A DNA stretch of 64,000 nt from an uncultured Lachnospiraceae bacterium (GCA_947173495.1 CAMWFQ010000004.1:124001-188000); one strand, 5' to 3'; shown: positions 36,473 to 46,653, numbered from the stretch's first letter. Numbers and translations: made by a program. The notes: generated by a model from the letters alone, not told the origin.

Positions 36473-36559
36473 GTGCAGGGGCGCACAGGGAGATTTACTG
36501 CTGACGCAGTATGCGCCCCGCACGGCGAGTAGGGAGAAAAAAGCCTTCCCTGCTCGATT
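36473..36559 (+). repeat. Dispersed two-hairpin repeat, unit D (single)
   Basis: The outer stem is GTGCAGGGGCGCA with TGCGCCCCGCAC; the inner hairpin TACTGCTGACGCAGTA differs from all others yet pairs perfectly; the second hairpin is CGAGTAGGGA with TCCCTGCTCG, where T faces G as a wobble intermediate between the two forms seen elsewhere. Confidence 0.85.
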
Positions 36560-36620
36560 TGGAAACAGACAGGAAAGAAGAGCAGAAACGTTTTACAACA
36601 ATGGACAGGGAGGAGTTGCC

Positions 36621-37727
36621 ATGAAAAAGAGAGAAAAAGTCATAAAAGGGATAGCGTTTGCTGTGACAGCGCTGCTTTTGGCCGGCTGCGGGTCGGCCTC
36701 CAAAGGTTATTCGGAGGCCGTGACAGAGGCTGCAGCAATGGATACGGCTGCACAGAACAGTAGTTATGATGCAGGAGGCAGTACCGGCTATTTAAGCGAT
36801 GGGGTCTCTTACGAAATGGAGGAAGAGGCAGCGGCCGCGGAAGAAGGGTATGACCAGGGAGAGGGAGCATCTGACGGCGGGGCGCCGCAGGTAAAGGACA
36901 GCAGCCGGAAGCTGATCAGAAATGTGAATCTGGATGTGGAAACGGAGACGTTTGACGATCTGCTCGTCTCCCTCCGCACCAGAATTGAAGAGCTGGGCGG
37001 ATACATAGAGGAAAGCACAACCTACAACGGCAGCCGGTACAACAGCGGCAGGAGAAGAAATGCCAGTCTGACCATCCGTGTCCCTTCAGAGAAGCTGGAC
37101 GAATTTCTGATGAATGTAGCGGAGGTCTCCAATGTGATCAGCCGCAACGAAAGCGTGACGGACGTTACGCTGCAGTATGTGGATATGGAAAGCCACAAGA
37201 AGGCGCTTCTTGCGGAACAGGAGACACTTCTGAATCTCCTGAAAAAGGCGGAGACAATTGAAGATATTATCAGTCTGGAAAGCCGCCTTTCGGAGGTGCG
37301 TTATCAGATCGAAAGTATGGAATCCCAGCTGCGTACCATGGATAATCAGGTTTCCTACAGTACGGTTTATCTCTATATTGACGAAGTGGCGAAGCTGACA
37401 CCGGTGAAGGAGCAGAGCGTATGGGAGAAGATTTCCACCGGCTTTATGAACAGCCTTTATGATGTGGGAAGCGGACTGGAGAATTTGGGTATTGGTCTGG
37501 TGATTAACCTGCCCTATATTCTGGTGTGGGCTGCAGTGATTCTGATCATCTTTTTGATTATCCGGCTGATGATAAGGCGCGGCAGACAGAAAAGAGCGGG
37601 AAAAGAAGTGGAAAAGTCAAAACCAGCAGGGCGTTTTTCAGGCGCCTTCCTTCCGGCAAAGAAGAAGGACGGTAAAACAGATCCGGTCCCTGCGCAGGAA
37701 GAAGAAGCAGCGAAGGATGAAACATAA
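36621..37727 (+). CDS. DUF4349 domain lipoprotein
   Basis: The 368-residue protein has a lipoprotein signal with lipobox LLAGC (Cys at about residue 22), an acidic Ala-rich linker, a DUF4349 domain at about 95-285 (RKLIRNVNLDVETETFDDLL, then RVPSEKLDEFLMNV and the coiled-coil SLESRLSEVRYQIESMESQL) and one membrane helix near residues 300-325, followed by a basic tail. DUF4349 proteins are envelope proteins of unknown function. The start at 36621 follows GGGAGGAG; the long upstream extension is repeat sequence read in frame. It is followed by era after 21 nt. Confidence 0.88.
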   Translation: MKKREKVIKGIAFAVTALLLAGCGSASKGYSEAVTEAAAMDTAAQNSSYDAGGSTGYLSDGVSYEMEEEAAAAEEGYDQGEGASDGGAPQVKDSSRKLIRNVNLDVETETFDDLLVSLRTRIEELGGYIEESTTYNGSRYNSGRRRNASLTIRVPSEKLDEFLMNVAEVSNVISRNESVTDVTLQYVDMESHKKALLAEQETLLNLLKKAETIEDIISLESRLSEVRYQIESMESQLRTMDNQVSYSTVYLYIDEVAKLTPVKEQSVWEKISTGFMNSLYDVGSGLENLGIGLVINLPYILVWAAVILIIFLIIRLMIRRGRQKRAGKEVEKSKPAGRFSGAFLPAKKKDGKTDPVPAQEEEAAKDET

Positions 37728-37748
37728 CCAAAACAGAGGAAAGCAGAA

Positions 37749-38675
37749 ATGAATGAAATGAATGACCAGTACAGATCCGGTTTCGCGGCATTGATCGGAA
37801 GGCCCAATGTGGGGAAATCCACCCTGATGAATGCGCTGATCGGGCAGAAGATTGCGATTACTTCCGATAAGCCTCAGACTACCAGAAACCGGATCCAGAC
37901 CGTATACACCTCTGCGGAGGGGGAAACGCCCAAAGGACAGATCGTGTTTGTGGATACCCCGGGGATTCATAAGGCAAAGAACAGGCTTGGGGATTATATG
38001 GTAAATATTGCCCGGAAGAGCCTTAAGGAAGTAGACGTGATTCTGTGGCTGGTAGAGCCATCCAACTTCATCGGAGCAGGAGAGCGCCATATTATAGAGG
38101 AGCTCAGCCGTATTTCAACACCGGTGATCCTGGTCATCAACAAAATTGATACTGTAAAAAAAGAAGAGCTTCTGGGATTCATCGATACCTATCGAAAACA
38201 GATGGATTTTGCGGAGATTGTTCCGGTATCCGCTCTTAAAAATGAAAATACAAAGGAACTGATCAAATGCATTATGCTTTATCTTCCCTATGGTCCTGCA
38301 TTCTATGATGAGGATACGGTAACAGACCAGCCTCAGCGCCAGATCGTGGCGGAATTAATAAGAGAGAAGGCGCTTCGGTGTCTGGAGGAAGAAATTCCCC
38401 ATGGAGTTGCGGTTACCATAGAGAAGATGAAGTGGAGAAAGAGGATCGTGGATATTGAGGCGACCATTGTCTGTGAGAAACAGTCTCATAAAGGAATTAT
38501 TATCGGGAAACAGGGAGGAATGCTCAAGAAAATCGGTACAAATGCCAGAAGAGATATTGAGGAATTACTGGAAAGTCAGGTAAATCTTCAGCTCTGGGTC
38601 AAGGTGAAAAAGGACTGGCGAGACAGCGATTTCCTGCTCAAAAATTTTGGCTATAATCCAAAGGAGAGCGAATAG
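37749..38675 (+). CDS. era: GTPase Era
   Basis: Era helps assemble the 30S subunit by binding the 3' end of 16S rRNA. The 308-residue protein has G1 GRPNVGKST at about 17-25, the switch region KPQTTRNRIQ, G3 DTPGIH, G4 NKID and a C-terminal KH domain with GIIIGKQGGMLKKIGTNAR. Length is normal. The Bacillus-type order era-yqzL-recO is kept downstream. Confidence 0.97.
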   Translation: MNEMNDQYRSGFAALIGRPNVGKSTLMNALIGQKIAITSDKPQTTRNRIQTVYTSAEGETPKGQIVFVDTPGIHKAKNRLGDYMVNIARKSLKEVDVILWLVEPSNFIGAGERHIIEELSRISTPVILVINKIDTVKKEELLGFIDTYRKQMDFAEIVPVSALKNENTKELIKCIMLYLPYGPAFYDEDTVTDQPQRQIVAELIREKALRCLEEEIPHGVAVTIEKMKWRKRIVDIEATIVCEKQSHKGIIIGKQGGMLKKIGTNARRDIEELLESQVNLQLWVKVKKDWRDSDFLLKNFGYNPKESE

Positions 38676-38731
38676 AAAAAAGAAAAAAGCACACCCTAAT
38701 ATTATACTTTTTTGATACTAGGGGGCACAGG

Positions 38732-38923
38732 ATGAAACTTTTAAATTACTGGGATCAATTTTTAAGTACGGGAACAATTGATGATTATCTCTCTTATCGG
38801 GAGACCTGCCGAAGAAAAGAGGAGGCGAAGGAGCCGGAAGGAGAGAGGGGAGCAGTTAACGGTGAGGGATCAGGTCAGTGTTACAGGGATCATATTGAAG
38901 GCGGAACCGGTGGGGGAGTCTGA
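38732..38923 (+). CDS. yqzL: YqzL-family small protein
   Basis: The 63-residue frame begins with the YqzL signature (NYWDQFLSTGTIDDYLSYRE), a short protein of unknown function that lies between era and recO in many Firmicutes. The family usually ends at about 45-50 residues; here the frame runs on into the start of recO and overlaps it by 62 nt, the last third being low-complexity and probably not conserved. The start follows GGGGGCACAGG. Confidence 0.7.
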   Translation: MKLLNYWDQFLSTGTIDDYLSYRETCRRKEEAKEPEGERGAVNGEGSGQCYRDHIEGGTGGGV

Positions 38924-39518
38924 CAGAAGGGTTGTGATTTTAACAAGGGAGAGGGGGAAGATAGCGGCGTTTGCCCGTGGCGCAAGAAAGCAGGGCAGCA
39001 GGCTGCTGGCTTCCACCAATCCCTTTTGTTTTGGGCATTTTCTTTTGTACGAGGGCAGGTCGGCATTTGGCGTGGCGCAGGCTGATATCAGTAACTATTT
39101 TGAAGGCTTCCGGGAGGACTTTGAGGCTTCCTGCTACGGGATCTATTTTCTGGAGGTCATGGATTATTATACGAGAGAGAACAATGACGAAGAGGAAATG
39201 CTGAAGCTCTTATATCAGTCGTTGAGAGCACTTCTGCATAAAGGCATTCCCAATCTTCTGGTGCGGTACATATTTGAGATCAAGGCTCTGGTGTTAAACG
39301 GAGAGTATCCGGGCCTTCCGGCAAAAGAGGATCCTTATCTGAAGTCTACGGTTTACGCGGTAAGCTATATCGTGGATTCCACAATTGAAAAACTTTATAC
39401 ATTTACGGTGACTGAGCAGGTGCTCGCAGAGCTTTCGCAGGTCGCAGATTATTACAGGAACCGTTTTATGGACCGGAAAATGAAAAGCCTGGAAATTTTA
39501 AATGAAATTCCATGTTGA
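38862..39518 (+). CDS. recO: DNA repair protein RecO
   Basis: RecO works with RecF and RecR to load RecA on gapped DNA. The 218-residue protein starts with the OB-fold block VTGIILKAEPVGESDRRVVIL and GKIAAFARGARK, typical of RecO N-terminal domains, and continues with the helical C-terminal domain. The usual four-cysteine zinc finger of RecO is not present (only isolated cysteines), which is common in some clostridial RecO proteins. The GTG at 38862 is chosen because the conserved N-terminus begins there and GAGAGGGG lies upstream; longer in-frame starts overlap yqzL more. Confidence 0.9.
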   Translation: MRDQVSVTGIILKAEPVGESDRRVVILTRERGKIAAFARGARKQGSRLLASTNPFCFGHFLLYEGRSAFGVAQADISNYFEGFREDFEASCYGIYFLEVMDYYTRENNDEEEMLKLLYQSLRALLHKGIPNLLVRYIFEIKALVLNGEYPGLPAKEDPYLKSTVYAVSYIVDSTIEKLYTFTVTEQVLAELSQVADYYRNRFMDRKMKSLEILNEIPC

Positions 39519-39543
39519 AAAACAGGGATAAGTCGGATATAAT
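39515..39543 (+). promoter_or_regulatory. Promoter overlapping the recO stop
   Basis: TTGAAA (39515-39520) and TATAAT (39538-39543) are 17 nt apart; the -35 box contains the recO stop codon. It should drive the lipoprotein gene and perhaps glyS and alaS. Confidence 0.75.
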
Positions 39544-39587
39544 GAATGAGATAAATTTGGAGAGAGAACTGCGGCATGGAGGTTAAA

Positions 39588-40265
39588 ATGAGAAACAGCA
39601 GAATATTTTTTCACAGAATGGTGATAAGTGTACTGCTTTTGATGGGTCTGCCCCTGGCCATAATCGGCTGCGGAGATACCTTCGAAAAAAATCAGAGCGA
39701 AAGCAATGTGACTACGATTTCCTTTACAAAGGAGGGCGGGATCCGCTCCAGCACAGAAGAAGGATTTGAGCAGAGTTATTACGATAAAGACGATCTTCAG
39801 CAGAGTATTCTTGAACTGGCGGCTGATTATAACAAAAGCGCCGGAGGAAGCAGAATCGCTGTGGAAAAGGTGGAAGCGGATAACGGCAGGATCCTGGTTC
39901 AGATGACTTATGAGAGAACAGAGGACTATGCGGCGTTTAATCATACTGATTTTTTCGCCGGTTCGCCTTCTGAGGCGGAAGCGGCGGGATACCAGCTGAA
40001 TGTCGTACTGAGCGGTGTGAAAGATCCTCAGGATACCATAGGAAAGGCGGATATTCTTGCCATGAAGGATGAGACGCTTCTGATTACGGACGCAGGAGAC
40101 GAGACGGCAACCAACGGAGAGAATGACTACACAAACAGCCGGGAGATTGAATTAAACGGCCGGGCGGTTTATGTCAGCGATAATGTAACGGTCTCAGACA
40201 ACGGAAAAAAGATCCGATTAAACGGCGAAGAAGGAGAAATCGCATACATTATTTATAAACAGTAG
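39588..40265 (+). CDS. Lipoprotein of unknown function
   Basis: The 225-residue protein has a lipoprotein signal: basic start, hydrophobic stretch [16 protein letters not shown] and lipobox IIGC (Cys about residue 28). The mature part is hydrophilic, mostly beta, with no known domain. The ATG at 39588 is favoured over one four codons upstream because GGAGG (39578-39582) lies 5 nt before it. It begins the transcript that continues with glyS. Confidence 0.75.
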   Translation: MRNSRIFFHRMVISVLLLMGLPLAIIGCGDTFEKNQSESNVTTISFTKEGGIRSSTEEGFEQSYYDKDDLQQSILELAADYNKSAGGSRIAVEKVEADNGRILVQMTYERTEDYAAFNHTDFFAGSPSEAEAAGYQLNVVLSGVKDPQDTIGKADILAMKDETLLITDAGDETATNGENDYTNSREIELNGRAVYVSDNVTVSDNGKKIRLNGEEGEIAYIIYKQ

Positions 40266-40290
40266 AATGACAACGAAAGGGATATGTGTG

Positions 40291-41679
40291 ATGGAAAAGA
40301 CAATGGAAAAAATCGTAGCACTGGCGAAGGCCAGGGGATTTGTGTATCCGGGCTCTGAAATTTACGGAGGACTGGCCAATTCCTGGGATTACGGAAATCT
40401 GGGCGTGGAATTAAAAAATAATGTAAAAAAAGCATGGTGGCAGAAATTTATCATGGAGAATCCTTACAATGTAGGAGTAGACTGCGCTATATTGATGAAT
40501 CCTCAGACATGGGTAGCTTCAGGACATCTTGGAGGATTTTCTGATCCGCTTATGGACTGCAGAGAGTGTCATGAACGTTTCCGGGCAGATAAACTGATCG
40601 AGGACTTTGCAGAAGAAAATCATTTGGAACTGGATGGCTCCATAGATGGATGGAGTCAGGAAAAAATGAAAAATTTCATTGCGGAACATAAGGTTCCCTG
40701 CCCCTCCTGCGGCAAACATAATTTTACGGATATCCGCCAGTTTAATCTGATGTTTAAGACCTTTCAGGGAGTTACCGAGGATGCCAAAAATACGGTTTAC
40801 TTAAGACCTGAAACGGCTCAGGGCATCTTTGTTAATTTCAAAAACGTACAGAGAACTTCGCGCAGGAAGATTCCTTTTGGAATCGGACAGATTGGGAAAT
40901 CCTTCCGGAATGAGATTACCCCCGGAAATTTTATCTTCCGTATCAGGGAATTTGAGCAGATGGAACTGGAATTTTTCTGTGAGCCGGATACGGATCTGGA
41001 GTGGTTTGCATACTGGAAGCAGTTCTGTATTGACTGGCTTAAGAACCTGGGCATAAAAGAAGACGAGATGCGGGTTCGCGATCATGACAAGGAGGAGCTG
41101 TCTTTCTATTCCAAAGCCACTACCGATATAGAGTTTCTGTTCCCCTTCGGATGGGGCGAGCTCTGGGGGATTGCGGACAGGACGGACTATGACCTGACGC
41201 AGCATCAGAACACCTCCGGCGAGGACTTAAGCTACTTTGATGATCAGAAAAATACCAGATATATCCCTTATGTGATTGAGCCGTCTCTTGGCGCGGACAG
41301 AGTGCTGCTTGCGTTTTTGTGTTCGGCTTACGACGAGGAGGAGCTTGAGGGCGGCGACATGCGTACGGTACTGCATTTCCATCCGGCCCTGGCACCGGTG
41401 AAGATAGGCGTGCTTCCCCTTTCAAAGAAGCTGGGAGAGGGAGCGGAAAAGATTTATGCCCGGCTTTCAAAGAAATACAACTGTGAATATGACGACAGAG
41501 GTAATATCGGCAAGAGATACCGCCGTCAGGACGAGATCGGGACGCCGTTCTGCGTGACCTATGATTTTGATTCGGAGACAGATGGATGCGTGACGGTAAG
41601 ATTCAGAGATTCCATGGAACAGGAAAGAGTGGCGATAGCGGATCTGGACGCTTATTTTGCAGAAAAAATGGCATTTTGA
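40291..41679 (+). CDS. glyS: Glycyl-tRNA synthetase (single-chain, eukaryote/archaea-like type)
   Basis: It charges tRNA-Gly. The 462-residue class II enzyme has the motif 1 region near the start ([21 protein letters not shown]), motif 2 around [19 protein letters not shown], motif 3 in [14 protein letters not shown], and a C-terminal anticodon-binding domain. Several cysteines (CRECH, CPSCGKH) in the insertion may bind zinc. This is the alpha2 type found in Gram-positive bacteria rather than the GlyQ/GlyS pair. The start at 40291 follows AAAGGG; it lies 25 nt after the lipoprotein gene and 15 nt before alaS. Confidence 0.96.
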   Translation: MEKTMEKIVALAKARGFVYPGSEIYGGLANSWDYGNLGVELKNNVKKAWWQKFIMENPYNVGVDCAILMNPQTWVASGHLGGFSDPLMDCRECHERFRADKLIEDFAEENHLELDGSIDGWSQEKMKNFIAEHKVPCPSCGKHNFTDIRQFNLMFKTFQGVTEDAKNTVYLRPETAQGIFVNFKNVQRTSRRKIPFGIGQIGKSFRNEITPGNFIFRIREFEQMELEFFCEPDTDLEWFAYWKQFCIDWLKNLGIKEDEMRVRDHDKEELSFYSKATTDIEFLFPFGWGELWGIADRTDYDLTQHQNTSGEDLSYFDDQKNTRYIPYVIEPSLGADRVLLAFLCSAYDEEELEGGDMRTVLHFHPALAPVKIGVLPLSKKLGEGAEKIYARLSKKYNCEYDDRGNIGKRYRRQDEIGTPFCVTYDFDSETDGCVTVRFRDSMEQERVAIADLDAYFAEKMAF

Positions 41680-41694
41680 ATGCGGAGGAAACAA

Positions 41695-44337
41695 ATGAAA
41701 TCATACGGGGTAAATGAACTGCGCAGAATGTTTTTGGAGTTTTTTGAGGGTAAGGGACATCTTGCAATGAAGAGCTTTTCCCTTGTGCCTCATAATGACA
41801 ACAGCCTTCTGCTGATTAATTCGGGTATGGCGCCCTTAAAGCCTTATTTTACGGGACAGGAGATTCCGCCCAGAAGACGGGTTACGACCTGTCAGAAGTG
41901 TATCCGTACCGGCGATATTGAGAATATTGGCAAGACTGCACGACACGGCACATTTTTTGAAATGCTGGGCAACTTTTCATTTGGCGACTATTTCAAACGG
42001 GAGGCTATTTCCTGGACATGGGAATTTTTGACGGATGTGGTGGGACTGGATCCAGAGAGGCTATACCCTTCTGTCTATCTGGAAGATGACGAGGCGTTTG
42101 ATATCTGGAATAAAGAAATCGGAGTTCCGGCGGAGAAGATTTTCCGTTTCGGTAAGGAAGATAATTTCTGGGAGCATGGGGCGGGCCCGTGCGGCCCCTG
42201 TTCGGAGGTTTATTACGACAGAGGCGAGAAGTACGGCTGTGGAAAACCCGGATGCACAGTGGGCTGTGACTGCGACAGATACATTGAAGTGTGGAACGAT
42301 GTTTTCACCCAGTTTGATAACGATGGAAAAGGGAACTATACAGAGCTGGAGCAGAAAAATATCGATACCGGCATGGGACTGGAGCGGCTTGCCGCAGTGG
42401 TGCAGGATGTGGATTCCATCTTTGATGTGGATACGATCTGTGCGCTAAGGAGCAGGGTCAGCGAGATATCCGGCAAGGAATATAAAAAGGAGTACAAATG
42501 GGATGTTTCCATCCGTATTGTGACGGACCATATCCGTTCGGCTACCTTTATGATTTCGGATGGTATTATGCCGGCCAATGAAGGCAGAGGCTATGTGCTG
42601 CGGAGAATTATCCGGCGGGCGGCGCGGCATGGGAGGCTTCTCGGAATAGAGGGTACCTTCCTTGCAGATCTGAGCAATACGGTGATTGAAGGAAGCAGGG
42701 ATGGTTATCCGGAGCTGGAAGAGAAAAAGGATTTTATTTTTAATGTGCTCACGCAGGAAGAAAATAAATTTAATAAGACCATCGATCAGGGACTGAGTAT
42801 CTTAAGTGAACTGGAAGAAGAGATTTTAAAAGGCGGTAAAGACACGCTGGATGGGGCGGATGCCTTCAAACTCTACGACACCTATGGATTTCCTCTTGAT
42901 CTTACAGTGGAGATTCTGGAGGAAAAGGGACTTAAGGTGGACGAGGAAGGCTTTAAGGCTGCCATGCAGGAGCAGAAGGAGAAAGCCAGGGCGGCCCGTA
43001 AGGTGACGAACTATATGGGAGCGGATGTGACGGTCTATGAATCCATAGATCCGGCCATCACAACGGAATTTGTAGGCTATGATCATCTGACGCATGATTC
43101 CCGTATTCTGGTGCTTACCACAGAGGATGAGCTGGCAGAGGCGCTGACAGACGGGGAAGCGGGGACCGTCATCGTGGAAGAGACTCCTTTTTACGCCACT
43201 ATGGGCGGTCAGTGTGCCGATACCGGAATGATCGTCTGCTCTGATGGCGAATTTCAGGTGGAGGATACCATTAAGCTTCTGGGAGGCAAAGTCGGACATA
43301 TCGGAAGAGTGGTAAAAGGTATGCTGAAGGTGGGGGATCAGGTTACTCTGCAGGTCAATAAAGAGAACAGAGAAAACACCTGTAAAAATCACAGTGCAAC
43401 CCATCTTCTCCAGAAGGCTCTGCGGGAAGTTCTGGGGACCCATGTAGAGCAGGCAGGCTCCTTTGTAAACGGGGACAGGCTGAGATTTGACTTCAGTCAT
43501 TTTTCAGCAATGACCAGGGAAGAGATCAGTGAGGTTGAAAGGATCGTCAATGAAAAAATTGCACAGTCTCTTGCGGTGGAGACGAAAGTGATGAGTCTTG
43601 AGGAGGCCAGAAAGACGGGAGCCATGGCGCTTTTCGGAGAGAAATATGGAGAATCCGTGCGGGTGGTGCAAATGGGCGATTTCTCTACGGAGCTTTGCGG
43701 AGGAACCCATGTAAAAAATACGTCAGCCATTACAATGTTCAAGATTATTTCTGAAAATGGAATAGCGGCCAATGTACGCAGAATAGAGGCGCTTACAGGA
43801 GAAGGCGTGCTGAATTATTATGCTTCAGCAGAAGAGAAACTTCATCAGGCGGCTGCGCTCTTAAAAACCACGCCTCAGGAACTGACGGGAAAGCTGGAGC
43901 ATCTTCTTGCCGAGATGAAAGCGCTTCAGAGTGAAAATGAATCCTTAAAGAGCAAAGCTGCCAGACAGGCGCTGGGAGACGTGTCCGATCAGGTAAGAGA
44001 GATCAAGGGTGTAAAACTTCTGGCCGCCAGAGTTTCAGGCGTAGATATGAACGGGCTGCGGGATCTGGGCGATCAGTTGAAGGCAAAGATTGGGGAAGGT
44101 GTAATCGTACTGATCTCAGACAAAGAAGGAAAGGTAAATATCGTTACCATGGCCACAGAGGAGGCCATGAAAAAAGGCGCTCATGCAGGTAATCTGATTA
44201 AGGGAATTGCAAAGCTTGTGGGCGGCGGCGGCGGCGGGCGCCCGGCAATGGCGCAGGCCGGCGGCAAAAATCCGGAAGGGATTGACGAAGCAGTGCAGGA
44301 GGCTGCAAAGGTTCTCGAAACACAGCTGAAAGCATAG
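41695..44337 (+). CDS. alaS: Alanyl-tRNA synthetase
   Basis: The 880-residue protein has the complete AlaS plan: class II catalytic core (NELRRMFLEFFEGKGH, NSGMAPLKPYF, HGTFFEMLGNFSFGDYF), the editing domain with zinc ligands HSATH and CGGTH, the coiled coil, and a C-Ala domain with GGGGGGRPAMAQAGGKNP. It charges tRNA-Ala and clears mischarged Ser/Gly. GGAGG lies 6 nt before the ATG at 41695; an in-frame ATG directly after the glyS stop has no such site. No T-box leader is visible. Confidence 0.97.
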   Translation: MKSYGVNELRRMFLEFFEGKGHLAMKSFSLVPHNDNSLLLINSGMAPLKPYFTGQEIPPRRRVTTCQKCIRTGDIENIGKTARHGTFFEMLGNFSFGDYFKREAISWTWEFLTDVVGLDPERLYPSVYLEDDEAFDIWNKEIGVPAEKIFRFGKEDNFWEHGAGPCGPCSEVYYDRGEKYGCGKPGCTVGCDCDRYIEVWNDVFTQFDNDGKGNYTELEQKNIDTGMGLERLAAVVQDVDSIFDVDTICALRSRVSEISGKEYKKEYKWDVSIRIVTDHIRSATFMISDGIMPANEGRGYVLRRIIRRAARHGRLLGIEGTFLADLSNTVIEGSRDGYPELEEKKDFIFNVLTQEENKFNKTIDQGLSILSELEEEILKGGKDTLDGADAFKLYDTYGFPLDLTVEILEEKGLKVDEEGFKAAMQEQKEKARAARKVTNYMGADVTVYESIDPAITTEFVGYDHLTHDSRILVLTTEDELAEALTDGEAGTVIVEETPFYATMGGQCADTGMIVCSDGEFQVEDTIKLLGGKVGHIGRVVKGMLKVGDQVTLQVNKENRENTCKNHSATHLLQKALREVLGTHVEQAGSFVNGDRLRFDFSHFSAMTREEISEVERIVNEKIAQSLAVETKVMSLEEARKTGAMALFGEKYGESVRVVQMGDFSTELCGGTHVKNTSAITMFKIISENGIAANVRRIEALTGEGVLNYYASAEEKLHQAAALLKTTPQELTGKLEHLLAEMKALQSENESLKSKAARQALGDVSDQVREIKGVKLLAARVSGVDMNGLRDLGDQLKAKIGEGVIVLISDKEGKVNIVTMATEEAMKKGAHAGNLIKGIAKLVGGGGGGRPAMAQAGGKNPEGIDEAVQEAAKVLETQLKA

Positions 44338-44368
44338 AAAAGTTTTTGACAAGTTTTATGATTAGACA

Positions 44369-44396
44369 TTGACGGAGAGGAATTTTGTGGTATAAT
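44369..44396 (+). promoter_or_regulatory. rpsU promoter
   Basis: TTGACG (44369-44374) and TATAAT (44391-44396) are 16 nt apart; the leader is about 75 nt. Confidence 0.65.
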
Positions 44397-44476
44397 GATA
44401 GGTGTGTATATGGCACATAATAAAAATCCAATCAGTCAATGCTGCAGGGAGGACTGAAGGGAGGGCAGGGTGTAGG

Positions 44477-44653
44477 ATGTCAAACGTAATCGTTAAAGAA
44501 AACGAAAGTTTAGATAGCGCTTTACGCCGCTTCAAAAGAAGCTGCGCAAAAGCCGGTATTCAACAGGAAATTCGTAAAAGAGAACATTACGAGAAGCCTA
44601 GCGTTAGGCGCAAAAAGAAATCTGAAGCGGCTAGAAAACGCAAATATAACTAA
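44477..44653 (+). CDS. rpsU: Ribosomal protein bS21
   Basis: The 58-residue product matches bS21 over its whole length: [20 protein letters not shown] at the start, then the basic tail [19 protein letters not shown]. It belongs to the 30S platform and takes part in initiation. The start is fixed by homology; the frame is open further upstream but is not conserved. It has its own promoter and terminator. Confidence 0.97.
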   Translation: MSNVIVKENESLDSALRRFKRSCAKAGIQQEIRKREHYEKPSVRRKKKSEAARKRKYN

Positions 44654-44669
44654 GTATAGTGTATACTGT

Positions 44670-44699
44670 AAAGTCCTTGATTATTCAAGGACTTTATTA
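44670..44699 (+). terminator. rpsU terminator
   Basis: A perfect 11-bp stem (AAAGTCCTTGA with TCAAGGACTTT) closes a TTAT loop; the 3' arm ends in TTT followed by ATTACAT. Confidence 0.8.
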
Positions 44700-44756
44700 C
44701 ATCATGGAAAGACTTTAGATTTTCTTAGGAATTAGGGAAAGAAAGGACTGAATGAT

Positions 44757-45350
44757 ATGTGGGCGAGAGAAATGTTTGATACGGATGTGTATCATTTGAT
44801 CGCAGCATTTATTATTTACAGCATTTTGGGGTGGACGGTTGAATCAATTTATATGTCATTGTGCAACAGGAGGCTGACCAACCGGGGGTTTGGAAGAGGC
44901 CCTTTCTGCCCCATTTACGGGTTTGGCGGGGTGATAGGATATCTTCTTCTTCGTCCTCTGGGCGGAAGTCTTATAAGACTTTACCTGGCGGGTGCGCTGG
45001 TTGCAACCCTCTTTGAGTATCTGGTGGGCAGACTGATGCTGAAGCTGTTTGGAGAAGTATGGTGGGACTATAATGAAAAGCCCTTGAATTATCAGGGGAT
45101 TATTTGTCTGGAAAGTACGATTGCCTGGGGATTTTATGCGATTATTATCGTGACATTTCTTCACGGCAGGATTCTTGGTCTGGTAGACAGATATGACAGG
45201 GTGTGGGGAATCAGATGCTGTAAGCTGGTGATTGCGCTGGTTACAGTAGATTATCTGCTCAGACTGATGAAAATATTTAATATCAGTCTGAAGCAGCAGA
45301 AGGAGAGACTGACAGACGCGTACCGTTCTTTCAGAACAAGATGGTATTAA
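44757..45350 (+). CDS. CmpB-like (PF06541) membrane protein
   Basis: The 197-residue protein has about five membrane helices and the family signature of the putative ABC-transporter type IV / CmpB group: YSILGWTVESIYMSLCNRR followed by NRGFGRGPFCPIYGFGG. Members occur widely in Firmicutes and their transport role is unproven. The start follows AAAGGACTGAATGAT. It stands alone between rpsU and a D,D-carboxypeptidase gene. Confidence 0.85.
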   Translation: MWAREMFDTDVYHLIAAFIIYSILGWTVESIYMSLCNRRLTNRGFGRGPFCPIYGFGGVIGYLLLRPLGGSLIRLYLAGALVATLFEYLVGRLMLKLFGEVWWDYNEKPLNYQGIICLESTIAWGFYAIIIVTFLHGRILGLVDRYDRVWGIRCCKLVIALVTVDYLLRLMKIFNISLKQQKERLTDAYRSFRTRWY

Positions 45351-45423
45351 ATTTGGTACTTGCATTTTAAAATCGAATAAAACATATCCATAGTAGTAGA
45401 ATACATAAGGGGAGAGAAATATT

Positions 45424-46590
45424 GTGAACAAATACTTTAAAGTTACCCTGTGCTATGTGATATGTTTTATTTTTTTGCTGATGATGCCCATGAAGGCTCT
45501 GGCAGTGCCGGCCATTGAAGCTCCTTCCTACATATTGATGGAAGCCTCTACGGGACAGATCATCTGTGAACAGAATGCGGAAGAGAGACGCAGCCCTGCC
45601 AGTATTACGAAAATCATGACGCTTCTGGTGATATTTGATCATCTTGGTATGGGAAGAGTGAAGCTGGACAGTGAAGTGATGACCAGCGCCTATGCAAAAT
45701 CTATGGGGGGATCCCAGGTTTTTCTGGAGGAGGGAGAGGTTCAGAGCCTGGAAACCATCATCAAATGTATTGCTGTAGCGTCCGGCAATGATGCCAGTGT
45801 GGCTGCAGCAGAATTTATTGCCGGAAGTGAGCAGGAGTTTGTGAATCTGATGAATCAGAGAGCAAAGGATATGGGGCTTGCCAATACTCATTTCGAGGAT
45901 TGCTGCGGACTGAGTGATTCTGACAATCACTACACTTCGGCAAAGGATGTGGCAAAAATGTCCCGGGAGTTGATCACAAAGTACCCTCAGATTCTGGATT
46001 ATACAAAGATATGGATGGAGGATATCGTACATGAGACCAGCCAGGGAAGCAGTTCCTTTACCCTGTCAAGTACCAACAAGCTGTTAAAGATGTATGAATG
46101 GACCACAGGACTCAAAACAGGATCAACCAGTAAGGCGCTGTACTGCCTGTCCGCTACGGCAAACAGAGATAATATTGACATGATTGCTGTGGTGATGGGA
46201 TCACCCTCAAATAAGACACGGTTTCAGGATGCAATGGCGCTGCTGAACTATGGATACAGTGTCAGCGCGCTTTATGAGGACCTCAATGAGGAGAAACTGC
46301 CTGCTGTTCCTGTAAAGGGAGGGGTGCAGGATGAAGCGGCGCTGATTTACCAGGGGCCCTTCCATTATCTGGACATAGAAGGCAGCGATCTGAACAGTAT
46401 AGAAAAGACCATTTCTCTGCCGCCGCTGATCGAGGCCCCTGTACAGAGAGGGGATGCAGTAGGAGAGGCGGTGTATAAACTGAACGGACAGAGGATCGGA
46501 AGCGTATCTATTCTGTCGGATGTAACGATCGAAAAAGCAGGATATAAGGATTATCTGATAAAAGTCTGGAAACTGTTTTGCAGTTTGTAA
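45424..46590 (+). CDS. D-alanyl-D-alanine carboxypeptidase (DacF/PBP5-like)
   Basis: It trims the terminal D-Ala of peptidoglycan stem peptides. The 388-residue protein has a signal peptide (cleavage after about residue 27, ALA-VPA), the serine motif SITK, the second motif SGND and the third motif KTGST, then the beta-rich C-terminal domain and a weak hydrophobic tail (LIKVWKLFC) that may rest on the membrane. GTG start with GGGGAGAG upstream. A second paralogue is at 49.8-51.1 kb. Confidence 0.95.
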   Translation: MNKYFKVTLCYVICFIFLLMMPMKALAVPAIEAPSYILMEASTGQIICEQNAEERRSPASITKIMTLLVIFDHLGMGRVKLDSEVMTSAYAKSMGGSQVFLEEGEVQSLETIIKCIAVASGNDASVAAAEFIAGSEQEFVNLMNQRAKDMGLANTHFEDCCGLSDSDNHYTSAKDVAKMSRELITKYPQILDYTKIWMEDIVHETSQGSSSFTLSSTNKLLKMYEWTTGLKTGSTSKALYCLSATANRDNIDMIAVVMGSPSNKTRFQDAMALLNYGYSVSALYEDLNEEKLPAVPVKGGVQDEAALIYQGPFHYLDIEGSDLNSIEKTISLPPLIEAPVQRGDAVGEAVYKLNGQRIGSVSILSDVTIEKAGYKDYLIKVWKLFCSL

Positions 46591-46653
46591 AAATTGTGGT
46601 AGGATATCAGAAACAGGAAGATACTACAGTCAGAAACAGGAAGGAATCATTCA

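Noticed and set aside
41680-41694. alaS start at the ATG directly after the glyS stop
   Set aside because: The ribosome binding site GGAGG lies after it and fits the ATG at 41695.
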